A stretch of 64,000 bases of DNA from Hypoxylon rubiginosum (Eukaryota; Ascomycota; Sordariomycetes; Xylariales; Hypoxylaceae). Position numbers and translations under genes: made by a program. The stretch spans positions 1,240,001-1,304,000 of the forward strand of contig CADCXA010000029.1 of NCBI GenBank assembly GCA_902806565.1, in the 5' to 3' direction. Below the pieces are notes generated by a model. It was not told the origin of the DNA and did no database searches. It was given only the letters and a program-made list of their open reading frames with translations. Below, piece after piece: positions 48,301 to 63,000 of this stretch; positions within the stretch are counted from its first letter, which is position 1, and each line of letters starts with the position of its first letter.

Positions 48301-49599
48301 ATTTATAGTTATTTTAATAAATTATTTAATTTTTTTTATATTAAAATAATATAAATAATAATATTAAAATATTAGTTTTTAAATAACCTTATTTATAAGC
48401 TTAAAAATTAATATAATTAAAGATTTTTTTAGTATTTTTTTTTAGTTATTTATTTTTTATATTATTATTAGTTTATATTTTTATTAGTTGTTTAAATTAC
48501 TAATAAGCGGTTTTAAAAATATAAGTTTTTATTTTTTAAATAATAAAAAAAAAAAACTATGTTTTAAAATATTAAACTTTATAAATATTATATAATTAAG
48601 GTTTTAAATATATATTTTCTTTTAATTTATTTACTTATTTTATATAATAAATTTTTTAAAACAATTTTAATATAAAAGCGTTTTATAAAAATTATAAAGT
48701 TTAAAATAATAAATTACTTTTTATTATTATATTTTTTTAAAGTAAAATAAACTATATTTATTTTTAGAATTAATATTAATTTATTATTTATATAAATAAA
48801 ATAATTTTTATTTAAAATATTTATTATAATTTTTTAAATAAAATTTTTATTATTATTAATAATATAAATATTAGATTTTATATTAAATAATAACTATTAT
48901 TTTATTATAATTTTAATATAATAATTTAAATTTATATTAAAAGTTTAAAAAAATAACTTAATAATATTATAATATATATTTTATTTTATTAATTATATTA
49001 TTAAAATTATATATCTTAGATTTTTTTAAAAATATCGCTTATTATATTTATTAATTAAGTTATTTATCGCTTTTTTATTATAAAAACTACCGTTGTTACT
49101 TATTAAATTTTTAAAAATAAAAATTAATTATTATTATAACTTGTTGTTTTTTATTTGTTTTTTTATAATATTTAAAAATAAGTTTTATTATTATTATTTT
49201 TTTTTATTAAATTTAAAGTAAATTTTTTTTATATAATTATACTTTTTATAATTATAATATAAAAGGCTTTTATTTAAATTATAATTTAATAAGTATTTAA
49301 ATTTAAATAATTTCTTAGGCTTTTTTTTATTTATTTAAATATTATAAGCGTTAAAATTATTTTTATTATTATTATTATTATTTTAATAATAATTTTTTTT
49401 AATTTTACCTTAGAATTTATTAATAAAATTATTTATTATTTTTTATAAAATAAACTTATTTTTATATAAAAGTAATTAAATTTATTTAATTTAATTAATT
49501 ATTTTATTTTTTATATTTATAATAAATATTATAATTAATTAATTAATATTAAATTTAATTTTTATATTTATATAATTATATAACGTAAATTATTTATTA

Positions 49600-49830
49600 A
49601 AGTTACTTATAAATTATAAGTTTATAAATATTTTAATTACTTTATAATTAATTATTTTAAAATTATATTTTAAAACTATAACTTTTATAATTTAATTTAT
49701 AAAGTTATATTATTTATTATAATTTTATAACCATTTTTTTTACTTTAAATTTAGTTTTAAAATATATTTAATATAATATTTTTATTTAGTATTAACCCTT
49801 ATTTAATTATAATAAACCGTAATATTATTA
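49600..49830 (+). repeat. Internal repeat of the nested family, also present at 57101-57330
   Basis: About 230 bp match a second direct copy at 57101-57330 with mostly transition differences (for example ATAAGTTTATAAATATTTTA in both). Confidence 0.8.
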
Positions 49831-51460
49831 TTTAAAAATATAAATAATAAAATCGCTTTTTTTATATTTTATTTATAAAAATTTATTTTAAAGCTTTTAT
49901 TAATAAGTTTTATTTAAAAAGGTATATATTTTACTAAAAGTTTTAAATATTTTAAAAAATTTTTTTATATTATTAACTAGGTTTAATAATTATTATTTAT
50001 AAATATATAAAATAACTATTATTAAATTTAGTTTATTAATAATAATAAGTTTTTTATTTTTTTTATAATTAATTTTTTTTAAGCTTAATATAAAAACTTT
50101 TTAATAAATATTTTAATTATTAATTTTTATTAAGTAATTTTCTTTATTTAATATAAAATTTAAATACTTTTAATTAAATTTTATTTAATTATTAAAAAAC
50201 CTATATTTTTTAATTTTTTTAAAAGGTTTTTTTTTATATTTTTTATATTTCTTTTAATAAAAATAAAAGTTAATTAAATTAAAATTATATAAATTTAAAT
50301 TAAATAAATCTAAGTTTAATAATAAGTTAAAATCTAAGGAATTAAAAATTTTATATTCTTTTTAAAGCTGTTTTAAAAACTTTTTAATTAATAGTTTTTT
50401 TTTATTATATTTATTATTTAATTTTTTATTATTCTTATAATTTAATTTATAAAGTTTTTATAATTTATAAAACTTATAATTAAATTTAAAATTAATATTA
50501 AAATTAAATTTAAAAAAATATTTCAACGTTTTTAAAAACTTTTTTAAAAACTTTTAATATAAAAATTAAAAAGATTTTTTTATAATTATAATTTTATTGT
50601 TAAGTTAAAAATTAAAATTAAATAATTTTAAAAATAAAACCTTTAATTAAGTTTTTAATAGTTTTTAAATAAGTTTTTAAGTTTTTAATTTTATTTTAAT
50701 AAAAAATAAAATTAATATAATAAATATTTTATTATATTTTAATTTATAAAGTTTATTAGTTAATAATATTTTATATAAATTTATTATTTTATTTAATAAA
50801 AATTTAGATTTTTTTTTATTTTTTTCTTTTAATTTTTTTATTGTTATTTATTTAATAACTTATTAAATTCTTTTTTCTTAATTATTATTAATATTATTAA
50901 CTTATTTTTTTAATTATTTAATTAATTATTTTTATTTTTTAAAAACTTTTATTATTTAAAAATAGTTTATAACTTTAAATAATATTTTAATAAATTATTT
51001 AATAAGGTTTATATTAAAATTTAAGTTAATTAAATTTTTAATAAGTTTTTTAATAAATATTATAAAAGATTTTATAAGGGATTTAAATTTTATATTAAAT
51101 ATTATAAACTTTATTAATATATTTAATATAACGGTTTTTATTAAAATAGTTTTAATTAGTTATAACTTTTTAATTTACTTAATTATTTATTATTATATAT
51201 TTTTTTTATAAAAGTAAATATTATTTTTAATTTATATAAGCTTATTTATTTTTTTTAAAATTAATAAAAACTAAATTTACTTAATAATAAAACGTGTTAA
51301 TAACTTATTTTATTTTTTAATTTATTTTTATAATTTATTAATTATAACACGTTATTTTTATTTAGTAAAAGTTATATATTTTTAATATTTTAATATAAAA
51401 AAACATATAAATATTTTATTTTTTCTTAATAAAATAATAAAAATATAAGTGAAGTTATTA

Positions 51461-51671
51461 TATAATTAAAAAGTGATTATTTAAACACTTATAAAAAAAA
51501 TGTTTTAATTTATTATTAAATTTAAAAAATCTATAAGGTATTTATTTAATTTAAATATTATATTATAAATATTAATATTATATTTTTAGAATATTCTTTA
51601 ATATTTTATTAATTGTTTTTATTATATGCTTTATATTTTATAATTATTTAAATAACTAGAAGCTACTAATA
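51461..51671 (+). repeat. Right LTR of nested element (211 bp)
   Basis: Direct repeat of 45160-45370. It retains slightly more G/C (GTGATTATTTAAACACTT, AGAAGCTACTA). Confidence 0.85.
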
Positions 51672-54600
51672 TTTTATATTTAAATATAAAACTTTTAAAA
51701 TATTATTTAAATTTTAATTATTTAAATAAACGTTATTTATTAAAAAAATTAAAACGTTTATAAAACTTATAATATTATTATTTTAATATATAATATAAAA
51801 ATAAAAATATTAATTATTTAAATTATTAGTTTTATAAATTAAATTAAATAATTTAAATAAATATTTTTATAATAAATTTAAAAAATTATTATTAAATTTA
51901 TAAATAATAATAATATATAATAAATTATAATTAATAAACTAGTTTAAATTATTTAAAAATAATATTTAATTTTAAAGTTATTATATATTAATTTTAATAT
52001 TTATAAAAAAACTTAAAATAAAATCGTTAAATAAATTATTATTAAAAACTTATAAATTAATAAATTATTTATTTAAAAGTATATTAATTTAATTTAGATA
52101 AATTAAGTTTTTGAAAAATAATTATTAAATTTTTAAATATATATTAAAACCGTTTTTATTAAATTTATTAAATAATTAATAATTAATTAATTAATTGATA
52201 TATAATTAATATTTAAAAATATAAAAAAATAAATTACATTTAAATTTAACTTTTAACGATTAATTTAAATTAATATTATCCTTAGTATTTATTTTCTATT
52301 TATATATTTTAGTTTAAAAATAAAAATAAAAAATTATTTATTTATTTAAATTTTATAAACTAGTTAAATTAATGAAATTACCGTTAATATTTAAGTTTAA
52401 TTTAATTTTATTTAAATTAAACTTTTTATATTTAAAACAAATTAAAAAAATAACTTATTAATTTTTTTTAATAATTTTAATAAAAAGAAAATAAATTTTT
52501 ATTAAAGTTTTTATAAAAACCATTACTTTTTATACTTTATAAATTAAATTAACTTTTTAATTATATTAAAAAATAAATTAATTTAAACGTTTAAATAATT
52601 AATTTATTTTATTTTTATTATTATTAATTTTATATATTTTAATAAATTTATTATTTATAATAATAAAAGGTTTTTTAAGTTTTAATTTTAATATTTAAAA
52701 ATTTATTATTATATTAATTAAATAAGGCTTTAATTAATAAAAAAAACTGAAATATAATATTAATAAAAACTATAAATAATAAAGTAAAAAAAATTTACAA
52801 AATTTTAAATAAATTATAAGTTTATTTTAAAAAAATATTATAATTTAAAACAAATATTTAAATTTAAATATTATAAAAATATAACTTAATATTTTATTAA
52901 AATATTAAATTTAAATAAGTTAATTTAATAATTGAAAATTATTTTTTAAAATTATATTATTAAAACTTTATTAAATAAAATTATTAAGTTAATATATTTT
53001 TATTAAAAAAGCTTTTTAAATAATAATAAAAGATTTATTAATGTTATTTAAAAAGCTAAGTAAATTTATAAAAATATATTTATAAACTTTAATATATTAA
53101 AAGAAATAAATTTAATTTAATAATAAAATAATTAAAATTAAATTATTAATTTTATAGTAAAAATAATTATTTTAAACTTAGTTAAAATTAATTTTTAAAA
53201 AAGTAAAATTAATAAATAAATATTAGTTTTTTAATAAAAAGGTTTTATAAAAAATTAATTAAATAAATATTAATTAATCTAAAAAAAATAAAATATTATA
53301 TTAATATTATAAAAAAAATAACCACGGTATTTTATTTTATTTTATAAAAAGAAATATTAATAAGAAAAAGTTATTTATAATTTTAAAAAAGGTTTTTTTA
53401 GAAAATAATAGTTTAATAATAATATTACGCTAGTTTTTACACTTATAAAATAATAAAAATTACTATAATTTTAATAAAGTTTTTTTTTAAAAAATATTAA
53501 AAAAAACCTTTAATTTAAATTTTTAAATAACTATTTTATTATATTAATAAAAACTAATAATTTAATAATAAATTTATTTTAATTAAAATATAAAAATTAT
53601 AATAAATTTTATTTATTAAATAATTAAAATTAAAAAATTAATATAAAACTATAAAAAATATTAATAAACTTTTATATTTTTTTTAATATATTAAATTATA
53701 AACTATAAAAGGCTTTTAATTTTTAATAAATTATTTTTTAAATTATATTTTAAAAACTAATTCATTTATAAAATAACATTTATTTATAATAATAAAAAAT
53801 ATTAAGTAAAAATGTTTATAAATATAAAAAATAATATATTAATTATATTTTTTTTAAAATATATTAATAAAGGTTTTTTATTTATTAATAATTATATTTT
53901 TAACTTATAATAAATTTTAACGTTTTAATTATATAAATAAAAAATTAAGTTTTATTTAAAAACTTTTATATTTTAATGTTAAAAAAATTATTTTATTTAT
54001 TATAATTTTAAATTTATTAATTTAAATAAAAAATATGTTATTTCTTTTTAATAATAACTTAAATAATATTAATTAATTTACTTTTCATTTAAACTTAAAA
54101 AATATAATTTATTTTTAAATACTATAAAAAGAACTATATAAATAAAATTTTAATAAATTTATTAGTATTTTTTTCTATTTTAATTATAATTTAAATAAAT
54201 ATTTAAAAAATACTTAAAAATATTTATAAAAGATTTTAAGAATTTTATTTAATTATAATTTAAAAAATAAAATAATAATTTTTTAATTATTAACTTTGAA
54301 ATTATATTATAAATTTTTTTAAAAACTTTTTATATTATAAATAAAAAGGAATGATTTATTTTAAAGTTTCAATTAAAAGAAATAATTAAAATAAAAAAAT
54401 TCAAAAGTTAATTTTATTATATATTATTTTAATAATATTTATTAAAAAATTAAATTTAAAAGATTTATTATAATTTATTATTAATTATTAAAAATTTAAT
54501 ATTATTATTATATTAATTTATTATTTAATTTTTTTAATTATAAAATTTTAAATATAATTTAAACTTATTAAGTGTTTTATTAAAATTAATTTTAAGTTTA

Positions 54601-57089
54601 AATTTAATTTTATATAAATTAAAAAAGAAAATAAATAAAAAATAGTTTTTAAATATAAATATAATTTATATAAATACCTGGTAATATTTTTTAAACTTAT
54701 TAACGTTTTAATAACTTTTTAAGTTATAATAAATAATATTTTTTAAGATTTTATTAATATTAATATATTTATTTATTTTAATAATATTTTTATTTATAAA
54801 AATATTTAAAAAAAACATAACGTTTTAATAAAAACTTTTTTTAAATAATTAATAAAATATTATTTAATTATATTATTAAAAAAGTTTTTTTAAAAGGTTT
54901 AAAAAGTTAAATTTTTAAAATATATTATTAAAATTAATAATATATTGATAAGTTTAAATAAAATTAAAAATATTTAAAAATAAAACAATTTAACTAGTTT
55001 TAAAAAATATTAATAATTTATAAAATTTATAAATTTTTTTTAATATTTTATTTATAATATTTTTAATAATAATTAAACTTTTAATAAATATTAATAAAAA
55101 AAATAAAAAGATTTAAAAATAAATAAAATTAATATTAATTATTTTTAAAATATTAAAGAATTAATTTATAATTATTTTAATTCTTATTTATTTTAATTTA
55201 GATTTAATTACTTATATTAAAATAAAACTAGGAAATTTTATTTTATAATATTTTATTTTTAAAAACTAAACTTAGTTAAAATAAATTATAAAATTTATAA
55301 TAAAGAATTATTAAATATTATTAATTTTTTTAAAAAATAAAAATAATATTTTAAAAACGTATATTATTAAATTAAAGTTTATTTTAATTATTAAAATTTT
55401 TTATATTTTATTATTATTAAAATATTAAACTAAAAATAAGTTTAATAAATTTAATAATTTATTTTATATTAGTTTATTATTAACTATTAATTATAATATT
55501 TAAAAAAAAGGTTAATATTTTATTTAAATTATTATAATATTATTTTAAAAAAAAAAGGTTAAAAATTAATTAATTATTTTAATTTTATAAGAAAAATATT
55601 TTTTATATTTATAAAAAATTATATTTCTTATATTAACTATTATTTTATTTATATTAAAATAATTTAATAGTTTTAAAATATTATAATAATTATTAAAATT
55701 TATAAAAATGTTTAAAAAAACAGCGTTAAAAAGTTAATAAAAAAAACATAAAAATATAAAATAACTTGTTTTATTATAAAAACTATTTATAAATATTAAT
55801 AACGTTATAATAAAAAATTATAAAATTTAAATATAATATATATATTATTAATTATATAAAAATAAACAAAATTATAAAATTAATAACTTATAATTTTTAA
55901 TGGTTTAATTTAAAAAATATAATTAAAAAATATATTAAAAAATGTTTAAAATATTAAAAAAATAAGATTTTAAAATAAATATTTTATACTTTTTTTTAGT
56001 TTATAAAATTCTATTATAAATTTTAATATATTATTACGATAAACTTTATTATAAACTTATTATTATTAAATAAATGTGATTTTATATAAGTAATAATAAC
56101 TTTTTTATAAAAAAAACTTATTTTATTTTTAAAAAAAAAAAAATAAAAAAAACTAATAATTTTATTAAAGCTTTTATTAAAAAATATTAAAAATTATATA
56201 ATATATTATTAAATATTATTTTTAATAAAAACTTTAAATTTATAATATATTTATAAAAAAATATTTTTAAACTAATAAATATTAAATTTTATATAAATAT
56301 AAATTTTTATTTTTAAATTAATAAATAAATTAAATAATTTAATTAAACTTTTAAAACTTATTTATAATTATTTATTAATTATAAAATAAATAATTAAAAA
56401 AACTTATTTTTTATAGTTAAATTTATTTATAATAATATAAAAGTTTTTTTTTTTATATAATATTTTTTATATTAATTATAATTATTATTTTATAATATAT
56501 AATTTTTTATTTAAAATATTTAAAAACATAAAAAATTAATTTTACTTTTATTAAATAACTTAAATTTAAAAAAATACTTAAAAATATTTTAAATAAAACT
56601 AATATTAAATAATAATTTAAATAAATAAAAAACACGTTAAAGTTTTTAAATATATTAAACAATAATTAATTATATTAAACATTAAAAATATAAAAATAAA
56701 AAAACTTATAAAAAAGCTAGATTAAAAAATACTAGGATTTTTTAAAATTTAAAAAGTAATTTTTTTAATTATTATAAAACTTATATTTTTTAAAAATTAA
56801 AAAATTTATAATTTTTTTTATATTTTTTTTATTAAATTTTATTATATTAATAATTAAATATTATTTAATTTTAATTAAAATAAAAATTTATTAAATAAAA
56901 AGATTTTAAATTTTTATAAAGAATTTAAAAAAAGTTAAATATTTAATTAAAAAAAAAGATTTTTATTAAAAAATATTAAATTTAAAAACCTTATAATTAT
57001 TTTTTTAATAAAAAAATTAAATATTTTATTAAAAACTTTTATTAATAATAATCAAAAAAATTTATAGATTTTTATATTTATAAAAACTA

Positions 57090-60000
57090 ATATTTTTATT
57101 AAGATTATTTATAAACTATAAGTTTATAAATATTTTAATTATTTTATAACTAGTTATTTTAAAACTATATTTTAAAATTATAATTTTTATAGTTTAATTT
57201 ATAAAATTATATTATTTATTATAATTTTATAATTATTTCTTTTACTTTAAATTTAATTTTAAAACATATTTAATATAATATTTTTATTTAATATTAACTT
57301 TTATTTAATTATAATAAACTATAATATTTAATATTTTTTATTTAAATTAAATTAATTATTTTGTTAAAATAATATTATAATAATATTATTTATAAAATTT
57401 ATTTATAATATATAAAATAAAATTACGTTTTATATATCTTTTTTTTATTTACTTTTAAATAGTAAAAATATAAAAAACAAATAATTATTACCAGCTTTTT
57501 AAAAAAAAATTAAAAAAAACCTTATAATAAATAACTTATTAATAACTTTATTATTTATAATAATAACTATAAATAAAATATAAATAACTTTTAAGATTTT
57601 AATATTATTTTTATTAAATAAATATTAAGATTTTATAATTAATTTATAAAATTAATTAATATATTATAAAAAGGATTAATAATTAAAAAAAAACTTAAAT
57701 AAAATATAAAAATAAATTTATTATTTAAAACCTCGTTAAAATTATTATTATTAATAACGTTATTTTTAAACATTTTAAAAATCTAATTTAAAACTATCTA
57801 GTAATTTAAATATTAAATTTTATAACTTTTTATAACATTTTTAATAAAACTAAATAATTTATTAAAAATAAAATAAAAATAAAACATTTAAAAGTTATTA
57901 AGTAATTAAAAGTCGGTTAAACTTTAAAAATCGAGACCGTAAAATTAATAAAACTAAAAACCTTTTTATATATAAATTAAACTATATTAATAAATATATT
58001 AATAAACGATTTTAAAAATTTAAATAACTTTTAAAACTCCGGTAAATATAAATTAAATATAGTTTTAAGCGAAAAAAAAAAGCCTAGTTTATTAATATTT
58101 TTAACGGTTATATTAAAAAATTAAACCATTTTTATTTAATAAAATAAACGTTTTAATAATAAGTTTATAATTTAAAATAAAATATTACGTAAGTTAATAA
58201 CTTTATTAAAAAATTTAATATTAATTTTATAAAAAACTTAAAACCGTAAAATAATAAATTAATAGGTTTTTTATTAAATTAAAACATATAAATTAAAATA
58301 AATTTTTAGTTATATAAATCTTTAAAACGAAGTAATAAAAAAGCTAAAAAACATATAAAAACCTAATTTATTATATTATTTATTATTATTTATAAAAACA
58401 AATTAACTAACGTTAAAATATTTTAATTTAATTTTTTAAAAAATATTAAAAAAAACATTAATAAAGTTTTTATTTATAATAAGTTTTAATTATATATAAA
58501 TATATATAAATAAAAGAATTAAATTAAAAAATAAATAAAATATAATATTAAAAAAGAGTTAATAATATATAATAACGTTTATAAACTATTTAAAAAAAAA
58601 GTTTTAAATTAATAAAATTAAGTTTTTTTTAAATAAAAAAGAATTAAATATTTTATATTTTATATAATTTTATTTAATGTAATTATAAAAAAATTTAATA
58701 TTAAGCTTATTAAAATATAAAAATAAATAATAAAAAACCTTTATATTATAAAATATATTTATATAAATAAGCTTATAATAAAATATATATATAAAATATT
58801 TAAATATATTAAAAATATAAAAAATACTATAAAACTTTAATTATTAATATAATTATATAAAATATAGTTTTTAAGTTTATAAAAACTTTTAAAAAAGTTA
58901 AATAATATTATTAAAATCTTTAAATATTTAAATTTTATCAAAAAAAAACAAGCGATATTTTAAAAAAAGTTTATTTATATTTTTATTATTATAAAAAATA
59001 ACTATATAAAAAAAAACTATAAAAATAACAATTTATTTATAAAAGTAAATTGGTTATATTTTAATAATATATAATATTAAAATAAAAACAATTATATATA
59101 ATTATTTTTTTTAAAATAATTAACGTAATATATATAACCTTAATTAATAAAACCGGCTATTTTATTTTTAAAATAATTTTAACTTTTTTAAAAAAGATAA
59201 TTTTAAGTTTAAAAAAAAATTTATAACTTTAAATTATAACTTAAAAATCCATTTAATTAATTTTTTAAAAAAAACATATAGCTTTTTAAAAAAAATAATA
59301 AACGTTAAAACCGATATTAATAATTTAATAAATTATAAAAACAAGTTAATAAAATATAGTTATATATTAATAAAATTATAATATATTAACATAAAAATCT
59401 AAATAATAAAAAAAATACGTAATTAGTTTAAAAAAAGTATATTTATTATAATAATAATAAAATAAAGTTTAATAATAATTAAAAAAAAACATTTTTATAT
59501 ATATTAAGGAAAAAAATATTAAATATTTCTTTTTTATATATTTTATAAAAGTAACAAAATTTAATAATAATTTTAATCTTTTTATTAATTTTATAAATAA
59601 TTTAATATATATAAAATATAATATTAAAAAAACTAATATAATAATTATTATAAAAAAAAAATAACGCTTAAATAAGTTAAATTTATTTACTTTATAAATA
59701 TAAATTAACTTATATATATTTATATAACTTATTAACTATTTTTTAATTTTAAAAAAATACTATTAATATATAAATATAATAATTATATATAAAAAAACTT
59801 AAAGTTATTTAAATATATTATAATAATATATTTTATATTTATATATTTAACTAATAACCTTATAGATTTTAACTTATAAAATAAGCAAGTTATAAAAACA
59901 AACTTTATATTAAAAATAAAAAATAAAATTTATTAAAAAACTTTTTATTTAAAGGTTAATATTAAAATAAATATTAATAATATAACTAATTTAATATATT

Positions 60001-63000
60001 TAAATATAAATAGCTTATTTATTTTTATTAATTATAAATAAGTTATTAACTAGGTAAAAAACCTGTATTTTTTCTAAGTGAATTTAATTTTACTAAAAAA
60101 AGTTAAATTTAAATCTTTTATTAATATATAAATTAAATTTAATTTTTATATTAAAAATCTAATAAATAATAAATATATTAACGGTTATTTTTTAATTAAA
60201 ATTAATATTATTAATAAATTAAATTTAAAAATACTTATAAATATTAATTTTATATAAAACTATAAAGTTAAAATTAACTTTAATATTTTTATTTATAATA
60301 TTAGTTTTATATTTAACTTAAAAATAAAAATAAAAATTGTTTTTTAATAAAAAACTTATTTTATAATAAAAAAAATAATAATTATAAACTAAATAACAAT
60401 TTTTATAATAAATAAAACGTATATTTATATAAAATATATAAATCTTTTTAAAATTATAAATAAAAAAAACAAGTTTATATAACCGTATTATTTTTATATT
60501 AATTATAATAAAGTTTTAAATATTATAATTAATAAATTTAACTTAAAACGTTTTATTATATATAATAAAAACATTTAACTTTTAATTATTAATAAAAATA
60601 AAAAGCTTGGTTAAATTAAAAAATATATTAATAATAAAAAAAAAATATTAATAAATTAATTTAATATATACACTTATTAAAAAAATAATATTAACTTTAA
60701 AATATAGTTTAATATAATTAAAAAATTAAATAATAAAGTTAAAAAAAATGTTAGTTTTATTTTTAAATAATTATATAACTATTATTTTAATAAAAAAAAC
60801 GGAGTTTAAAAATTATATTTTTATAAATCTTAAAAAACTATTTAAATTTAAATATTACACTTTATTATACGGTATTATAAAGTTAATAAATATATTTATA
60901 ATTAAGTTAAAAACTAAAATAAATATAAATAATATTAATTTTAATATTACGTTAAAATTTAAAAATCTTATTAATAAATACAATATTTTTAAAAATAAAA
61001 ATATTATTTTAATATTTAAAAACCAAAAAATAAAAGTAAATTTTATTAATAAATAATAATCCCAGCTTAAACTAATTTATAACTATTTTTTAAAAATAAA
61101 AAACCGGGAATTTTTTAATTAAACTTATAATAAATTTTATATTTAAAATAAAATAAGCTTTAAAATAAGATTTATATTTATAACTTATTTTATATTTATT
61201 ATATAATAAGAAATAAAAGGTAAAATTAAAAGTAAATTAATAATAAATTTAAAATCTTTAAATTAAATAATAGTTTTAAATATCTGTTTTTTATTAAATT
61301 AAAATAACGTTATAAATAATATTATTAAAATAAAATTCTTTATTTTTATAAATACGTTTATTTTATTTTCTTTTTAGTTATTTATAAGAATAAATTATAA
61401 AAATAAAATAATAATAATTAGTTATAAAAATTTAAAAAACTTTAATATTATTTTAATAGGTTTTTAAAACTTTTTTACTTTTAAATACCACTTTATAAAT
61501 TAACTTTTCTTTTTTTATAAAAAGTTTATTTATATTTATATAAATAATATTATTATTTTTAATAAAACCGTAAAAAAATACTTATAATATATTATTATAG
61601 TTTTTAATTTTTTAAATAAAAACCAAGTTTATATAAATTCCTTAAAATCGTTTATAACTTATTTATTAATTAAACTATTAAAATATAATATAAATAAAAA
61701 AACGGTTTTAAAAATTAATAACTAAATTAACGTTTTTAAAAAACTTAAATTTTTTTATACTTTAAACTAATTAAAAACTTATTTTAAAATAATAAAATAA
61801 CTATAAAAAAAAAATATATAATTTAAAATAAAAGTTAAACTTTTATAATAAAAAAAAATAACTTTATTTATAAAAATAAAAAATAAAAAAATATTATTTA
61901 TTAAGATATTTAAATAAATATATTAACTATAAACATTTAAAGTAATTTTTAAACTTATTATTAAAAAGTGAAAAACTTTTAAATAACTTTAATAATATTT
62001 TTATATATAATATATAATATATTATTATAATATAAATAAACTTTTATTTTTTAAAATTAATATTTATTTTAAAATATAAAAGCTTATAATGTTTTAATTT
62101 AAAAATAAATAAAATAGGTTTTTTATATTAAGAAAAAAGATTCTAATTATAAAAATATTATTTTTATTATTTATATTTAAAATAATCTTATTTAAAAAAA
62201 AGAAATATAAATTAATAAAAATTAAAATAACTGTTATAATATAAGTTTATAAAAAACTAAAAAAAGTTTATTTAGTTTAATAAAAAACTGGTTACGATAT
62301 TTATTAATTATATAGTAATAAAAAAATTAATAACTTATATATTAATAAGTATTTTAAATTTAAATAAAATAAATTTTAAACTAATAAATATAATAAATTA
62401 CTTATTTTAATTTAAATTATAAATATTTTATATTTTAAAACTGTTAAATATAATATTAAACATTTTATTTTAACTTTTTATATTTATTAAATTAAAAGAA
62501 ATAGCTTTTATAAACTTTATTAATAAATTTAATAATATTTAAAAAAACTTTAATATATAATATTATATAATAAATAAAAAACTAGATAAAAGTATAATAA
62601 TTATAATAATTAAGGATATATTTTAAGTTAAAATTATTAAAAAATACATGGAAAATTATAAATATAATATAATTTATAAAATCCTTAAAAAATAAAAAAA
62701 TAAAAATAAACCTACGTTTAATTTAATAAAAAACAATAAAATAAATAATAGTTTTAAAAATAACAATAAAAAATTTATAGTTTTATTTTTATTTATTTTA
62801 TAAAAAAAACTTTTATATTATATAAATTTTAATAAAAATAAAATAATAAATAACCTTTAAAATATTTTTTTTTTTATAAATATTAATATATTAAAAAGTT
62901 TATATAATATTATAAAATATATAAAAAAAATTAATAAAATAAAAACCTAACGTTAAATAATTTAATATTAATTAAAACCTTTTTAATATTATATTATATT

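Larger units (their letters stand above)
45160..51671. mobile_element. Nested RIP-mutated LTR element, different family (6512 bp)
   Basis: Flanked by direct 211-bp repeats (45160-45370 and 51461-51671) and a 5-bp target duplication TTTTA (45155-45159, 51672-51676). Copy 1 carries the uninterrupted target (ATAATTTTATATTTAAAT in reverse complement), so the insertion point is exact. The left repeat ends TAACA, compatible with the TG...CA rule after RIP. No coding frame survives. Confidence 0.87.
44330..57089 (-). mobile_element. RIP-mutated LTR retrotransposon, copy 2 (inverted, host of a nested element)
   Basis: The left end TGTCACACGG is the reverse complement of the LTR end of copy 1. The LTR spans 44330-44676. 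Interior segments 44677-45159 and 51677 to about 57089 match the reverse complement of copy 1 (for example 51790-51930 against about 33620-33750, and 56955-57085 against about 28200-28310). The copy is interrupted by a nested element at 45160-51671. Its far LTR was not found before the window end; the match stops near 57089 where another repeat begins. The single visible target-site flank is ATGGA (44325-44329). Confidence 0.85.

Noticed and set aside
60748..61056. 102-codon open frame in AT-rich DNA
   Set aside because: Only Lys/Asn/Ile/Phe/Leu composition expected from RIP-mutated sequence; no motif and no intact neighbouring gene.
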